Below, piece after piece: positions 1-15,527 of a DNA stretch of 64,000 nt. Source of the DNA: Trifolium pratense (lineage: Eukaryota; Streptophyta; Magnoliopsida; Fabales; Fabaceae). Location of the stretch: positions 27,216,251 to 27,280,250 of the forward strand of contig NC_060062.1 in the NCBI RefSeq assembly GCF_020283565.1. The letters run 5' to 3'. Every line of letters starts with the position of its first letter. Within the stretch, counting starts at the first letter, position 1. A program made the position numbers and the translations under genes. The notes beneath the pieces are model-generated. The model had not been told where the DNA came from. It ran no database searches and saw only the letters and a list, made by a program, of their open reading frames with translations.

Positions 1-549
1 CCTGTAGAATTATTATTTTTTATCTTTTTTGTAAGGATTTGAAAAAACTCAAAATTTCACATTAGGATGATATTAGGCTTAAATAGGATTAATTTGACAT
101 TTTAACTTAATATTCTCCTTTAAATAAGTTAGATTAAACCATATTTTTGTGATTGAAAAATATGTATAAAATATGTACGTATGTTTGGATTGAAATATTT
201 TAGAAAGGTGGAGAGGGCTTACTTTTCTCTTTTAAATTATTGGCACTATAAAATATTTTTTAAAATTAATTAACTGCAATTGAAATATTATACAATTATT
301 CATCATATTGTTCTCTGATTTTATTTATATATTTTTTAAATATCAAATATATTTTAAAATATGGACTTGGCCTTTAAAACCCTACCAATCAGACTATTAG
401 ATATAATGAATTTTCCAAAAATAGTTGAGATGACCTTTTGAAATCAAATTGAAGATCCTTAATAATTGTATGTACTTTTTTTATATGAAAATAATTGAAG
501 ATCTTAGTTTGCAAATCTAAATATTAGTTTGTTATATGAAATGTTTCAG
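1..549. other. AT-rich DNA, probably XTH intron
   Basis: No coding region is recognisable. The stretch ends in a pyrimidine-containing 3' splice site (TGTTTCAG) directly before the XTH exon at 550, so at least its right part is probably intron. The catalytic exon of an XTH would be expected further left and is not seen here. Confidence 0.5.
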
Positions 550-933
550 ATTTTTTGTGGATGGCACACCTATAAGAGTGTTCAAGAATAGCAAAGATAA
601 AGGAGGAAGTTATCGAACACAAGCAATGAAGGTTTATGCAACAATATGGACTAATCCATGGGGCTCTAATGGAGTTCCAATTAACTGGAATGATGCACCC
701 TTTGAAGCTCACTATAGATCATTTGGCATCAATGCTTGCCAAGCACAAAGCACTAATCTTCAACCATGTAATTCCTCAAAGTATTGGTGGAATGCTCATA
801 AGTTTTTGGAGCTAAACCCCTATTCAAAAACAAGCCTACAACAACAGCTATTTATTTTATAATTATTGTACTAAACAAACAACCACTAAGTCCTGAGTAT
901 CAAGTTGAGTGTCAAGGTTTACCTATAGACTAA
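550..933 (+). pseudogene. XTH 3' exon, frameshifted remnant
   Basis: This is the terminal exon of a xyloglucan endotransglucosylase/hydrolase, a cell-wall enzyme that cuts and rejoins xyloglucan. After the splice acceptor the frame reads FFVDGTPIRVFKNSKDKG, then the conserved MKVYATIWTNPWG and WNDAPFEAHYRSF blocks and a WW motif typical of the XTH C-terminal half. The frame stops near 862. The expected tail then continues in other frames: YNYCTKQTT from about 858, and PEYQVECQGLPID with a stop at 931-933. So there are at least two indels, near 850-858 and 889-893. The catalytic DEIDFE-type exon is absent from the 549 bases upstream. The upstream ATG at 536 is intronic. Likely a pseudogene; sequence error in the last 80 bases is the alternative. 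Confidence 0.82.
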
Positions 934-1408
934 CTCAATAGGATTTCATTAGGATTTAATTTTTTTTTCTTCTGTTTATTGTCAAAAACAAAATTTGTTT
1001 CTGTTTAGAATAGTTTATGATTTGTTTTTTATTTAGAGATATAATTTAAGAATATATTTTATATTGATTACAATATTTTATGATTTGTTTTTTAATCCTT
1101 AGTTCAAACCAGTTGAGCGCTACACATCGTCCCTATATATGCAATGGGCTGACAATGTGTATGCGAAATCAAAATTTATAAGCTAAAGATTTTAGAGGGG
1201 GGCGTGTACCCCCTCCGTTTCACAAGAAACAAGGGGCCTCGACTTTTCGGTTTGTTTGATATAGCATAAAAGGACAGAAATTCAAATTCTAGACAAAGTG
1301 AACCTTTGTTTCTTGACTTGAATGTTGGTTGCATATAAGTTCATGTAGAGAAGTGTAAGTTGAAGACATCCACTACTACTACCAGCAGCAATTCTTGGAG
1401 AACACACT
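934..1408. other. Intergenic, convergent 3' flanks
   Basis: This lies between the ends of the XTH remnant (+) and the fibrillin gene (-). It should hold the fibrillin 3' UTR. No gene or repeat recognised. Confidence 0.4.
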
Positions 1409-4096
1409 TCAAAGAGGGACTCTGTAGGATGGATCTACCATTTTCAAAATAAACAAGTTGCCTCTATTACCTCTGGATATTCTGTCAAGTTTCGGCACAA
1501 GAAAGAAATTAATATTTAATCAGAATGGAATTCTAACCCTGATCACTTGTTATTAATAATGCATTATTGATGAAAGGTACTATGTACTACTTTGTTCTTG
1601 TATAATGTATATGCATATATATTGTGTTTGACCAAACTCACCTTAAATCTTCATCCAAATAAGTAATTTCCAATTGACCGCGACCAGACCCGGGTGATTT
1701 TATAGGTATCTGTAATTAGCATTGTACACTCATTTGTCAGGAAAACGTATTCTTCATGTAGTTGGAACGTCTTTAGTCACAAATCTCATACTCAGCATAT
1801 CGGTAGCCGTTAGATCAAGACCAAACGGTTCTGGTGTCAAGCTCGATACTTTATAGTTTTAACAAAATCTACTTGCTTTCTGCACCGTCAGATCTTGATA
1901 CAACAGTTACGGTCATTGATGTTATAGCTACATGAATGCGCGGATTTGTGATTGAATACTTGAATTTATGGTCATCTGTAAAATATGACAAATAGGCTAA
2001 ATATGAAATTTTAAAGTAAAACTTGAATTTATGAACATACCAGACTAGCAATCTTGAAGAAGTCAAACTTGACAGCTACCTTTCTTGAGTTAAGTGGCAC
2101 TAAATTGGCAGTGGCCTACAACAATAGTGGAAACTTGAGGGATGCAGATTACAGAATATTATTAAGATTCATTTACTTATACATTTAGCAGCTAACTTTT
2201 TTGAATGGCGTTTAGCACCTAACTAGGACTTGAATTATCAAAAAGCTTGAAAATGGTCTTCAAAACACCATGTTACCACAAGATATTGCTACTTACTTAC
2301 TTCGTACTCATGCCCATCTCATAATCATATCAGCATAAGTTGAAAAACTAAAATTCGCCAACAGCAAAGTTTCTTGAATTCTTCTATTGAAAAATTCATC
2401 AAAGACAGATTTTTATTCTCGTTTCAATGGCATAAATTTACGCAATGTAAACAGATGTCCAAAACTTTAGTACCTGGTTGTAGAATGGCCAAGTTTCTAT
2501 ATTCTGAGCTCTCAATGTATCTGCATTAATTGCCTGGTAGATCTTTCCAATTGGTCGCAGGAATTTCGGTCTCTAGGATAGTTTAACGCCAATTAATTAT
2601 CACTTTACCGAGGGAAATGAACATAATATAGAACCATATTGCAAAATCAATCATGTTATAATTAAAACAACAAAAAGGGAATTAGAATCTATGTATAATT
2701 CTTTGTTTGAATTGAGATCAGGTAATCAAGGAATGTAAGTCAAGCAAAATTGACTCTCATTATTGTTATGAGTTATGACTTAATCTATACCCCAATTCTC
2801 AATCATTAAAATTTCACTCCAAGTATCTATTTATTTATCAGTCATAATATAGTTAAAAAAAGTAATTTGGCACAATGTGGTTCATAAAGAATCAGTTTAG
2901 TTAAAAAACTTAGGGTTCAGTTTTATGTAACGGCAGTTTCAGTTTGGTTTGAAAACACACTCAAACAAACACATAACCAATCAACCATTCAATGTCAGTT
3001 AAGTTTTATCGAGGACAGTTTGTTCTTTCTTCCGAACCATGAACTATCCTAATCTTAGACCACAATAAAGAGTGGTTATATATTGAGAAAGACTCAATGC
3101 TCTCCATAGAGATATGACTTAAGATAAAACCTATAAAGCTGGACAATCCTCGTCTTAGAAGTCTATTTTAGGGGGTTGATCGAGTTAGACCCGAAACTTA
3201 AGAGTCTATTTTGTTATCAAAAGAACAAAGGGGAGTGGTCTAGAATCATTATACCAAGTACTACTAATTACCACATTATTTTTTGGCGTAAAACAGGTAT
3301 CTCCGCGCGCAACTACAAAACCTAATCTCTCGAGTCTTGTGGGACCCAAATGAGCAAACTCTCCCTAAGAGTTTTAACACTCTAACCCAGGACCTTGGTT
3401 AACCTAAAAGAGACCCGCGTCATCTCATCTAAACGTTGTTGGGTTCTAATTACCACATTTTGATGAGGATGATAATTAAACTTCAAACAGAATTGTCTTT
3501 ATCATTTGTGATACAGTGTCATCTGATTCCAGAATAGTATAAAAGCTCTACAAACAAACCTGTGTTTGCAAAATTGATTGAGAAGTTGTATATAAAAGCT
3601 CCCATTTTCCATTGAGCAAATCAGAGTTAAGAGGCTCCTTAACACAATTCATAGCCTCAAGTTTACAAGCAATCTAGACAAGAACTACACACAATCAACC
3701 ATAAACTAAAAAACCATAAAAGACAGTGAAACAAAGCCACATAAACATAAATTATTATGCAAGAGTAAAATTAACCTTGTCCACACGTTGTTGATCTTCA
3801 AGAGTAGCCTCGGCGCCACGGTCAAGTGGTGAAATTGTTTCATAGAGCTCAACTTTGAGGCTCTGGATATCCCTTCCTTTGCCACCACCAGTGGAAAAAC
3901 CTTGGAAGAATGAAACCATGTTCTTCCATTTCTTAGAATTAGCTACGGATGATGATGGTAATGTGATGTTGGTGGTGTTGAATTTTGGTGGTGGGGGTGC
4001 GAAAACAAGATTTAGTTGTGATGGATTGGAATCAATTCTACATTTGAATGGAAGAGTAGAAGTGGGAGTGGAGATAACTAGTGAGAGATGAGTCAT
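1409..4096 (-). CDS. Plastid-lipid-associated protein (fibrillin/PAP)
   Basis: Complete six-exon gene encoding 249 residues. Exons on the minus strand: 4096-3776, 3673-3560, 2572-2474, 2115-2041, 1709-1642, 1481-1409. All introns are GT-AG and the frame stays open throughout. Residues 1-60 are Ser/Thr/Pro-rich and look like a chloroplast transit peptide. The PAP/fibrillin domain starts near residue 80 ([19 protein letters not shown]). It continues through [66 protein letters not shown] and ends [18 protein letters not shown]. These are conserved lipocalin-like fibrillin blocks; the protein resembles the PAP4/FBN3-type group, but I assign the subgroup only by memory of the motifs. Fibrillins act in thylakoids and plastoglobules in lipid binding and stress tolerance. 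Exon 2 reads [14 protein letters not shown] where relatives usually have ARKLEAVNPTKEP. Confidence 0.93.
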
Positions 4097-4752
4097 GCTT
4101 ATACACTAATTGCCTCTCTGTAGTGAGGAATTAACATGTCTCTTGTGGGAGAATACAAAATTAACTAGTACTATACAACAAACAAGTGAGGAAGTGAGTA
4201 CTAATGTGTAAAAAAAATTCATAAATTTAGTAGTTTAATTTCTTTTCTTATATATATAAAAAAAAATCATAGTGTTTTCTATCTTGGTTATTCAATGAAC
4301 ATTTAGTTAGAAAAAGATCTTACAATTTTTTGTGATTTATAAAGTGTAGATGATTGGTTTAATCCCAACTCCTAGTATATAATATATACACCCCTAAGTC
4401 TAGAGGGAAATCGTTACCGGGAATCTTTTCCGAGTCTTGCGCGCATTACCTCCCTTTCTTGGAATCTGTCATCCTTTTTAGTAATTCAGGGTGTCAATCC
4501 TCCTAATTAGTTGTTTTCTTCTGCCACGTCATACTCGCCTCATATTTATCCAAGCGGAGTCGGGTATGAGTCATTGGATTGACTTGTATGTTCGATTCCG
4601 CCTTATGAGGTCCAAACAATTTTTTATCGAGCTCAGAGATGGTTTGACCGTATACATAGTATGTTGTTTCTTAAATTAATATCGAGAAAAAAATATAAAT
4701 AGCAAGAAATAAAGGAATGTATTAATTAATTATTCTGTTAAATTATCTTCTA
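4097..4752. other. Fibrillin 5' flank
   Basis: This is the upstream region of the minus-strand fibrillin gene. It contains AT-rich DNA and a less AT-rich patch at about 4395-4640 with no recognisable protein. No clear promoter element is called. Confidence 0.3.
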
Positions 4753-5041
4753 CTCCCTCCGGTCCTTTTTATAAGGAACACTTAGGGCAAAAAAATTGAT
4801 CCTTTTTATAAGAAACTTTGACCAATTTTCAAATGTTTTAAATGTTCAATTTCATTTATGCCCTTATTTATTATGAGAGAGAATTTAAAAATAAGTAAAT
4901 TAGTTGACTAAATTAAATAAGGGTATATATGGAATAAATTTAAATTTATAAGAGTATTAAATGAAAATAATTATGTTAAATGTGATTCATTGGTCAGTGT
5001 GATTTTTTCAAATTGTTCCTTATAAAAAGGACCGGAGGGAG
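4753..5041. mobile_element. Stowaway-like MITE
   Basis: A 289-bp element with inverted ends CTCCCTCCGGTCC / GGACCGGAGGGAG and flanking TA dinucleotides (4751-4752, 5042-5043). The inverted arms continue as TTTTTATAAGGAAC / GTTCCTTATAAAAA. The TA target duplication and 'CTCCCTCC' ends are the hallmark of plant Tc1/mariner (Stowaway) MITEs. Non-coding. Confidence 0.92.
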
Positions 5042-7240
5042 TATTAAATTTATCTTTTTATTATTCTTTTTTTGGTACATAATTTATCTTTTTATTTTAA
5101 GTCTTGTCTAGTGTAATAAAAAGAGAAAATTTATCTTCTATTAAATTATTCTGATAAAATATCTTAAATTTTTCTTATGTGTTAATTAATTAAATTAATT
5201 TGATAATTTATCTACAAAAAAAGTAACCCGATGTATCTGTCTATTATACGTGACATAATCTTAATTATGAAGCTGGGTTGCTACATTGTCACAGTAGTGG
5301 ACAGGCACACGCCAACAATTCAACCACCATGAAAGTTGCTATATGCACACCACATCAAATTCTTGGTGGTTGAATACTTCTAAATGTATCTTTTTCCTTT
5401 GGTGTTGTACCAAACGCCGATTTCTTGCGCTCACTCTTTACTTATGCCATTGCCATACGTTTCCGGTAGAGATCATATTGAATTTCGAACACTTCACTTA
5501 CTCACTTTAAGGGTGAAATTTAAATAAATTATAAGACATCTCCTATTTGAATAATGAAGGTTAACTATTTTTATTTTTAGTCTTAGTAAAAATTACTTTC
5601 ATGTTTTGGTCCCTCCAAACCATGTTATAGCTTCTTCGGTCTATCTTATATTGGAAAATGGATTTTCTCAAATGTGATTTACATTTGGAGTTGTGCTATT
5701 TGCACACATTTTTTTGCCAATACTGTATCGACACTTAACACGATATAGACTGATTTAAATATTGCACGGAAACCAAAGATGAATAAAAATTGTGGAAAAG
5801 TGAATCGAAGCCTCCAATTGTATAAAAATACGGTTTGGCTGTTAAAATGTGTGTTCATATGATTTTTCTCTTACATTTGAGAGAATAAAATATAATCTAT
5901 TACTTTCGTGTTTTTGTTCCACCAAACTAACTTATGACTTCTTCTGTTTATCTTTTATTGATGTCTAAATATATAAACATATCTTAAATAAATAACAAAA
6001 TCTTACATGTTACAAACCTCGTTTAATGAATTGTATATTGATGAGTGTTGTTAAAATACAATGGTATAGTAAATAACATGTTAGGTTTTTTTGTAAAAAA
6101 AAAATGTATGTAGTTTTTTAACATGTGACAAAGTCTAGCTAAGTTCAAGTTTTAATACATGATGATGATGATTATCAACATATTCCTTATTAAATTTTAA
6201 ACTCCCTTCTATCTTTTTTTTTACAACAGAGCAAATGAGGATCGAAAATAGAACTTTATGCATATTATCAATATCTCCCACCATAAGAACAAATCCAGTG
6301 GTTTTCCCTTTTATAAATTATGTAATACTATGTTTGAGAGTTGAACTTAAAACAAGAGAAGGAGAGACACTTATTTTTAAATTAAGAAAATTGTGAAAAA
6401 AAATGTTTTAAAAATAATTAAAACGGTGCTTGAAATATTATATGATTATTTACTATGTCACTCCTTAAGTTTTTAAAAAATCTCAAATATACATCAAAAT
6501 ATAGATTTAATCCTCTAAATTAAGTCTCCTCCAATTCTAAGTTCTAACTAATGTAGCTATCAAATCAAACACACCCTAACTTACAAGACAATTTCCAACC
6601 AAGAGATAGAGACTCCAAATAAATAGTTGGAATGCATTTGTGGACATTGTCATATAGTACCACAAAATACATATGCATCATATGGGACATGAGTTGGAAT
6701 GCGTTGGCCAATCCAAATAAATAGTTGTCCTCTAATTTCCGTGTGACATGCACATACTTGCAAAACCATAAAAGAATATGCACCACTTCTCAATTCCACG
6801 TGCTAGGGGTCCAATTCAACAGTCAATTTTTTAGTTTCTGAATTCTTTGGCATAATGGATATACATGTATATTTGTTAAGGTTTATGATTTTGATTAATT
6901 TATAAATAGTATTTATTAATTTTCTTATATTAAATATATTTGTGGATTAAGCACAATTATCCACCTAAGCAGTATACAATACATATTCATATAATATGTG
7001 TACCGAAATATTTAATTTTTTTGTTGTTGAAGAAAGTCAATTAATCCTCACAAAAGCATGAAAAATAATTCTACGCCATCACATACCATTAAGTAACAAT
7101 TAAAGAATACTAGTACAGCGGGGGTTATTATATTTCTACTTCATTTACAAAAACAAATATTCCACACACATAGGTTGCTTGGTTTATAAGAAACAACACT
7201 TCCATAGTTTCTTTTTCTTTTTTAAGAAATAACACTTATA
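5042..7240. other. AT-rich intergenic
   Basis: No gene found. A possible degraded SINE tail is at about 5475-5535 (AATTTCGAACACTTCACTT followed by a TTTAAGGGTGAAATTT block). A short direct repeat containing TCCAAATAAATAGTTG occurs at about 6613 and 6713. Otherwise nothing recognised. Confidence 0.4.
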
Positions 7241-7557
7241 GGGTCCGTTTGATCTGCAAAATATAAATACTGGACAGAACAGTACAAGACAGAACAGTAC
7301 AAGACAAACGTTTAAGGTATTGAACAAACTTTGTGTTCTAAGATGTTTGGTGGACAAAAGATTATTTTGGTATTTTAGACAACTTGTGCTGAGGACAAAA
7401 AGTTGTCCCGTGGTTCTGTGGGGGACAAGAATTTCAAGTTTTGTCCTGTCCCTTGGCCCGCAGTTTGTCCAGTACCAGGAACAGTTTTAAAATCAAACAC
7501 AGTACAACAGGAGTTGTCCTGTCCAGTCCCTTATTTTTTAACAGATCAAACGCACCC
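7241..7557. mobile_element. TIR MITE, family A copy 1
   Basis: A 317-bp element with near-perfect ends GGGTCCGTTTGATCTG and CAGATCAAACGCACCC. Its interior is rich in GTACAAGACA / TTGTCC repeats, which fold back on each other. A second copy lies at 41487-41755 inside a CENH3 intron. The ends resemble hAT or Harbinger MITEs; the target duplication is unclear. Confidence 0.8.
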
Positions 7558-7735
7558 ATATAGTATTTCACCACCCTCTGTTTTTCTTTTGTTACAATTT
7601 CTCCGTTGTGTGAGAAGAAACTTTGAGAGAGAGAGAAAAGTAAGTAGAAATTACGCTATTTGATACGTACTGTAATTTTCAAACAACCAAATCATTTGAT
7701 AAAAAAAAGCATGTATGTATGTATCCATTTTTTTT

Positions 7736-8551
7736 GGCTTAAATGCAGTTTTACCTCATCTGTTTTGAAAAATGCGGAATTTTACCTCCCTACTTTAAAA
7801 TGCGGAAATTTACCCCCCCCCCCTATTTTATAATTTGTTGGATTTTGCCCCCACCAAAATTCTGCACAAAATTTGCTTCTGAGCCTCAAGTTCGAAGCTT
7901 CGCACATAACTCAATTTGGATCAATAATTCACAAAATTGATACCGAAACAACCGTAATCGAGTTAGATTTCAACAGAAACAAACCCCACTAAATTTGGAG
8001 TTATAGAGGGAGATTAATTACCATTTTAGTGAAGGTCTGTCCAATTACTAATTATGCAGAAATCTACTTATGACCTTCAAATTCAACATCGTCTACCAAA
8101 CACATCGTAACTCCAAATTCGACGAAATTGAAATGCAAACAAGGGTAATTTCGTTAGCTTTCCATACATGTAAATATTATTCAAAAATGAGCTACAGAGT
8201 GAGAGGCATGACGAAAATACTAGTAATAGTTTCATACGATAATTAATTTGAACATACCTTCACTAAAACGGTAATTAATTTATCTCTGTAACTCCAAATT
8301 TAGTGGAGTTTGATTATGTAGAAAACTAACTCGTTTACGGTCGTTTCGGTACCAGTTTTGTGAATTATTGATCCAAATTGAGTTCTATGAGAAGCTTTGA
8401 ACTTGAGACTCAGAAGCAGATTTTGTGCAGAATTTTGGTGGGGGGCAAAATCCAACAAATTATAAAATAGGGGGATAAAATTCCGCATTTTAAAATATGG
8501 GGGGTAAAATTCCACATTTTTCAAAACAGGGGGTAAAACTGCATTTAAACC
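7736..8551. mobile_element. Mutator-like TIR element, family B
   Basis: An 816-bp element with ends GGCTTAAATGCAGTTTTACC and GGTAAAACTGCATTTAAACC. It is flanked on each side by runs of 8 T (7728-7735 and 8552-8559), a plausible target duplication. The arms extend over 200 bp: 'TTTTGAAAAATGCGGAATTTTACC', written here in part, recurs inverted near 8480-8530. No transposase. A half copy lies at about 13360-13460. Confidence 0.82.
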
Positions 8552-8992
8552 TTTTTTTTAAGATCAAAATATGGCAACAAAGAGCTAACCATTACAAAAT
8601 ATATTAAAGTAGAGAAAGCAAAAGTGACATGTGACTATACAATTGCAACTAATATAAAGAAAGCTAAAATCTCATATACGATTACACCATTAAAATAAAA
8701 TATGATGCATCCCTTCAAACTTATAAAATATTATAAAAGATCTATTACATTATAATATAAACAAAACTACGATATAATAAATCAATCAAAAATCTAATAT
8801 TTCTAAACAATTTTTAATTTTTTTTTATACATATACTAATATTAAATATAATCATATTTTAAATTAGTATATACCCTATTGTTTAACTATGTGTGGTTAT
8901 ATTAGTCAAAAAAAACTATCTGTGTTATACTTAATTATCACAATTGTTATTTTTCATTTCTAAAAATATTTTAATTATATATTTTAATCAAA

Positions 8993-9020
8993 CCCGTGCA
9001 ACGCACGGGTTTACCCCTAG
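8993..9020 (+). mobile_element. Helitron 3' terminus
   Basis: A GC-rich hairpin CCCGTGC-AAC-GCACGGG is followed after a short spacer by CTAG at 9017-9020 and then T. A terminal hairpin plus CTRR end, inserted before T, is diagnostic of plant Helitrons. The element would extend left through AT-rich DNA; no RepHel coding is visible and the 5' TC end was not fixed. Confidence 0.75.
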
Positions 9021-12577
<3,557 letters not shown>

Positions 12578-13359
12578 ATTATAGATTCACTTGAATGGAG
12601 AAAAAAATTAAAAATATTTTAAAATTCACTTTTATAATCGAAGAATAATTCAACACATCTAAAAAAAATTATCATTTTTAACACAATTTATTATAAAACA
12701 CAACTTTTTTTTAAAACATTCTAATCAATATATAAGCTTTTTTCCATCATGATTCGCCATGCCTGAACCCTCATCACCACCGTAACTACCTCAAACCTCA
12801 CTAACAAAATCATTTAGTTTTGTTCGCGGCAGAATGATACCAACGAAGCATTATGAAGAAACTATAAATTAGAAGTAGAGCAAAACTTTACCAATGAAAT
12901 TGAGTTACAAAATTACTTAAACTAGCAAATGAAGAGTAAATAGTGTTGAACAATATTTTGTAAAGTTTTTTTTTTTTTTTTTGCTCAATCTTAACGACAT
13001 GGAGAGATGAAGAGTTTGTGAATTTCCAGTTTGCCTTCAACTTTAATTTGGAGAAAAGGAGTGGAAAGTTTTTCTTTTTTGAGAAAAAGGAGAAATAAAA
13101 GGTTTGCGTAGAATTATGATAATGGTAATCTAGCTGGTAGATAAAATTTTACTTTTAAGAATTATGATAATGCTTTTATTTTTGTAAGGAAAATGAATTT
13201 TTTGTAAGGGAAATGAATAGTCTCTCATTTGTTTCTTTTAAGTATTGCTGCATTGCATTGGAACTGCTTAAAAGATTGAGTATAGCTGTTATGATATAAG
13301 TTAGTCTAGTTAATGTGTCAGAAGCAAATATGAATCAAATATTATAAGTGGAGTAAAAT
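12578..13359. other. Intergenic, nothing recognised
   Basis: AT-rich DNA with a poly-T run near 12966. No gene or element could be supported. Confidence 0.35.
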
Positions 13360-13460
13360 CTAAAAAATTATAAAATAGGAGAGTGAAAATTCTAGATTTT
13401 AAAATAAGGGGGTAAAATTCCGATTCAATCAAAATACGGGGGTAAAACTGTATTTAAGCC
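13360..13460. mobile_element. Family B element, right-end fragment
   Basis: GGGGGTAAAATTCC, then GGGGGTAAAACTGTATTTAAGCC, matches the right arm of the 7736-8551 element (AAACTGCATTTAAACC end). The left half is missing. Confidence 0.65.
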
Positions 13461-13529
13461 AAAAATTATCACTATATAAAAAAAAAGTTATTAAAAACTA
13501 AAAGTTGGAAAAAGTTTAAGGTAGTCTCA

Positions 13530-13646
13530 GTGAGCTTAACTCAGTTGACAAGACATCACACTATATGTGTAGGAGCCGAAATTTGAATCTCGAACACTCC
13601 ACTTAGTATTCATCTTTAAGATGAATTTTTTAGTCACTAGACAACT
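13530..13646 (+). mobile_element. tRNA-derived SINE (Au-like)
   Basis: An A-box region GTGAGCTTAACTCAGTTGAC and a worn B-box (AATTTGAATCTC) are followed by the ATTCATCTTTAAGATGAATT...TAGTCACTAGAC tail typical of this SINE family. Four further copies are in the window (20268, 37648, 44847 and 46188 on the minus strand). Confidence 0.75.
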
Positions 13647-13689
13647 TGACCGAAGACGAATAGAAATAGTTTTTCGTAAAAAAAAATGT

Positions 13690-14245
13690 ATTATTTTAAA
13701 ATATTTAATTTAATAAATTAAAATTTAAGGGATTATCCGATTCAGTGGTTTTCACAAAAGGACATCTAAATTCATCCAAAAATATTTGATTTTTTGCGCC
13801 GTTTGATTTTCAGTTTTATTTCTTATCTCCCCCCATCTCTCCCTCTCTAATCTTTTGTGATTATTGAAAAGTTACATACATATAAACATCTCATAGTTGT
13901 GTGTATGTGGTTGTCATCTCTATATTGAGATTAGATACTTAGTTAATGCTCATTATTCTGGTAGTTGGTCGTTATAGTACGCGAAAATATTCCGACCATT
14001 GACAAAGGATGGGCTTCATGGGTTGTTCCCTGCTTTGACGGTCCATAAGGATATCTCCTCAACTACTGGACTCTAAGCCCAGTCCGGAATAGTTGCATAC
14101 ATATAAACATCTCATAATTGTGTGTAAGTGGGATAATTTCTTAATACTAAAACCGATAAATTCTAATATAGACCACTTCATCAAGTGGTCCATGGTGGAC
14201 CAGTCATGAATAATATTATAATGAATACGAATTTTACAAAATCCA
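13690..14245. other. Intergenic, nothing recognised
   Basis: Contains two copies of ACATACATATAAACATCTCA (about 13873 and 14096). No gene recognised. Confidence 0.3.
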
Positions 14246-14455
14246 CCGTTGGATTGAAAGTTTATATCATACAGATTATCCATAGAAAAATTTAGAAAAA
14301 TTGAAAATCATTTGATATGTTATTGAGACACATCAAGATTAACGGTTTATTAAATAACGTAAATCTTGATGGGTCTCAATAACATATCAAATGATTTTCA
14401 AAAAAAAATTAAAAAATTTATAGATGATCTATACGATATAAACTTTAAGAATTAA
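14246..14455. repeat. Long hairpin, MITE-like foldback
   Basis: Two arms of about 90 bp face each other around a loop of about 20 bp centred near 14350. The inner ~40 bp are almost perfect (AAAATCATTTGATATGTTAT against its complement at about 14378-14400). The outer arms (AAGTTTATATCATACAGAT / ATCTATACGATATAAACTTT) are more diverged. No coding. A foldback MITE is most likely; a small-RNA precursor is possible. Confidence 0.75.
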
Positions 14456-14606
14456 GAGAGTAGCATGCTAGTGTATAAACGAACATCTATTGACATATAG
14501 TCTTTGTTTCTTTTCCATGTTCATTGATTCGAAAAATTAACCATAATGCTACATATTTCTACAAAGAGAGAAAAGAAAAATCCCAATTACATATTGGCAG
14601 AAGTCC

Positions 14607-15527
14607 TCATTCCTGAGAATTACTCTCCCGAGCCCGTTTCAGACCCAACATAAATGGGCCCATCCTAGAATCAACAAAAGCCCGATTCTCTATCACCGCC
14701 TTCAAACCCCTTTCCAAAGCTTCAACCTCCTTCTCCTCTCTCCCATCACCACCACCCTTTCCTTTACACCACTCCACCACCATAACACTCTTGGTCCTTC
14801 CTCCAACTGTCATCATCTCTGCTCGAATCGGTATCGCCCGAACCGACCGGATTGCTTTAGTCAGATCCCGGTTCAGTCCCGGTCGGTCTTCACAACAAAC
14901 TGTCACTTTCATTCGCTTCGGTTCCCCTTCCTCTCCGCCGCAATAACTCACCGTCGCCTCATCCGATTCTCCCGGAAACGGCCATGTCTCACCTACTTCC
15001 GTAGAATCAACTGAACCGGGTTCTCCACTACACGAAGACGACGACTCATCGTTACGGTTCGCTACGTCATCAGCTTCCTTCCTCAACCGTTTCACGTGGT
15101 GCACCACTTCCGCTAGCAACGACGCCTTATCTGACTGCATAAAAATAAAAGTGAGAAAACATTGAACCTTAAAAAATGTAATAAAAAATAAATAATGTAT
15201 AGCACACTTATTAATTATAATTACTAGTATGTCATTTCATTTTCTTAAATTATTATAGGTGCCTAGTGTCGGTGTTCGTGCTCATAAGAAAAAAAAAAAA
15301 ACTCGTTCAAGTGTATATGAAATGACCTTGGTGGTGTTGGGGAGGAGAGAGCGAAGAGAGGAGAGATGGGCATTGATTCGCTGTCTGCGTCTCCTTTCAG
15401 CTTCCCTGTGACTCTTGCATGCTTCTCTTGATTTCCTCTCCGATTTTGATTTCTCACCGTTGATTTTTTCTGAATCTTTATCTAGCCAGCTCTCAAACCC
15501 ATAGAATCTCCTTAAAGGAGGAAGCAT
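14607..15527 (-). CDS. bHLH transcription factor (bHLH30/106-like)
   Basis: Two-exon gene, 242 residues: exon 1 15527-15327, exon 2 15134-14607, with a 192-bp GT-AG intron splitting the bHLH domain after LLPNTTK. The basic region HREAERRRRQRINAHL carries His40, Glu44 and Arg48 (the H-E-R set that reads E-/G-boxes). Helix 2 is SDKASLLAEVVHHVKRL. A Ser/Glu-rich linker follows. Then comes an ACT-like C-terminal domain (RMKVTVCCEDRPGLNRDLTK, AEMMTVGGRTKSVMVVEW). This order fits the plant bHLH30/32/106/107 subgroup. It is a nuclear dimeric DNA-binding protein; its targets cannot be read from sequence. The exon 2 coding strand is notably GC-rich against the AT-rich surroundings. Confidence 0.93.

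Noticed and set aside
536..549. ATG at 536 as the start of the XTH protein
   Set aside because: The bases are the polypyrimidine/AG splice acceptor; homology begins at 550.
15263..15457. 64-residue minus-strand frame overlapping bHLH exon 1
   Set aside because: Out-of-frame shadow of the bHLH exon.
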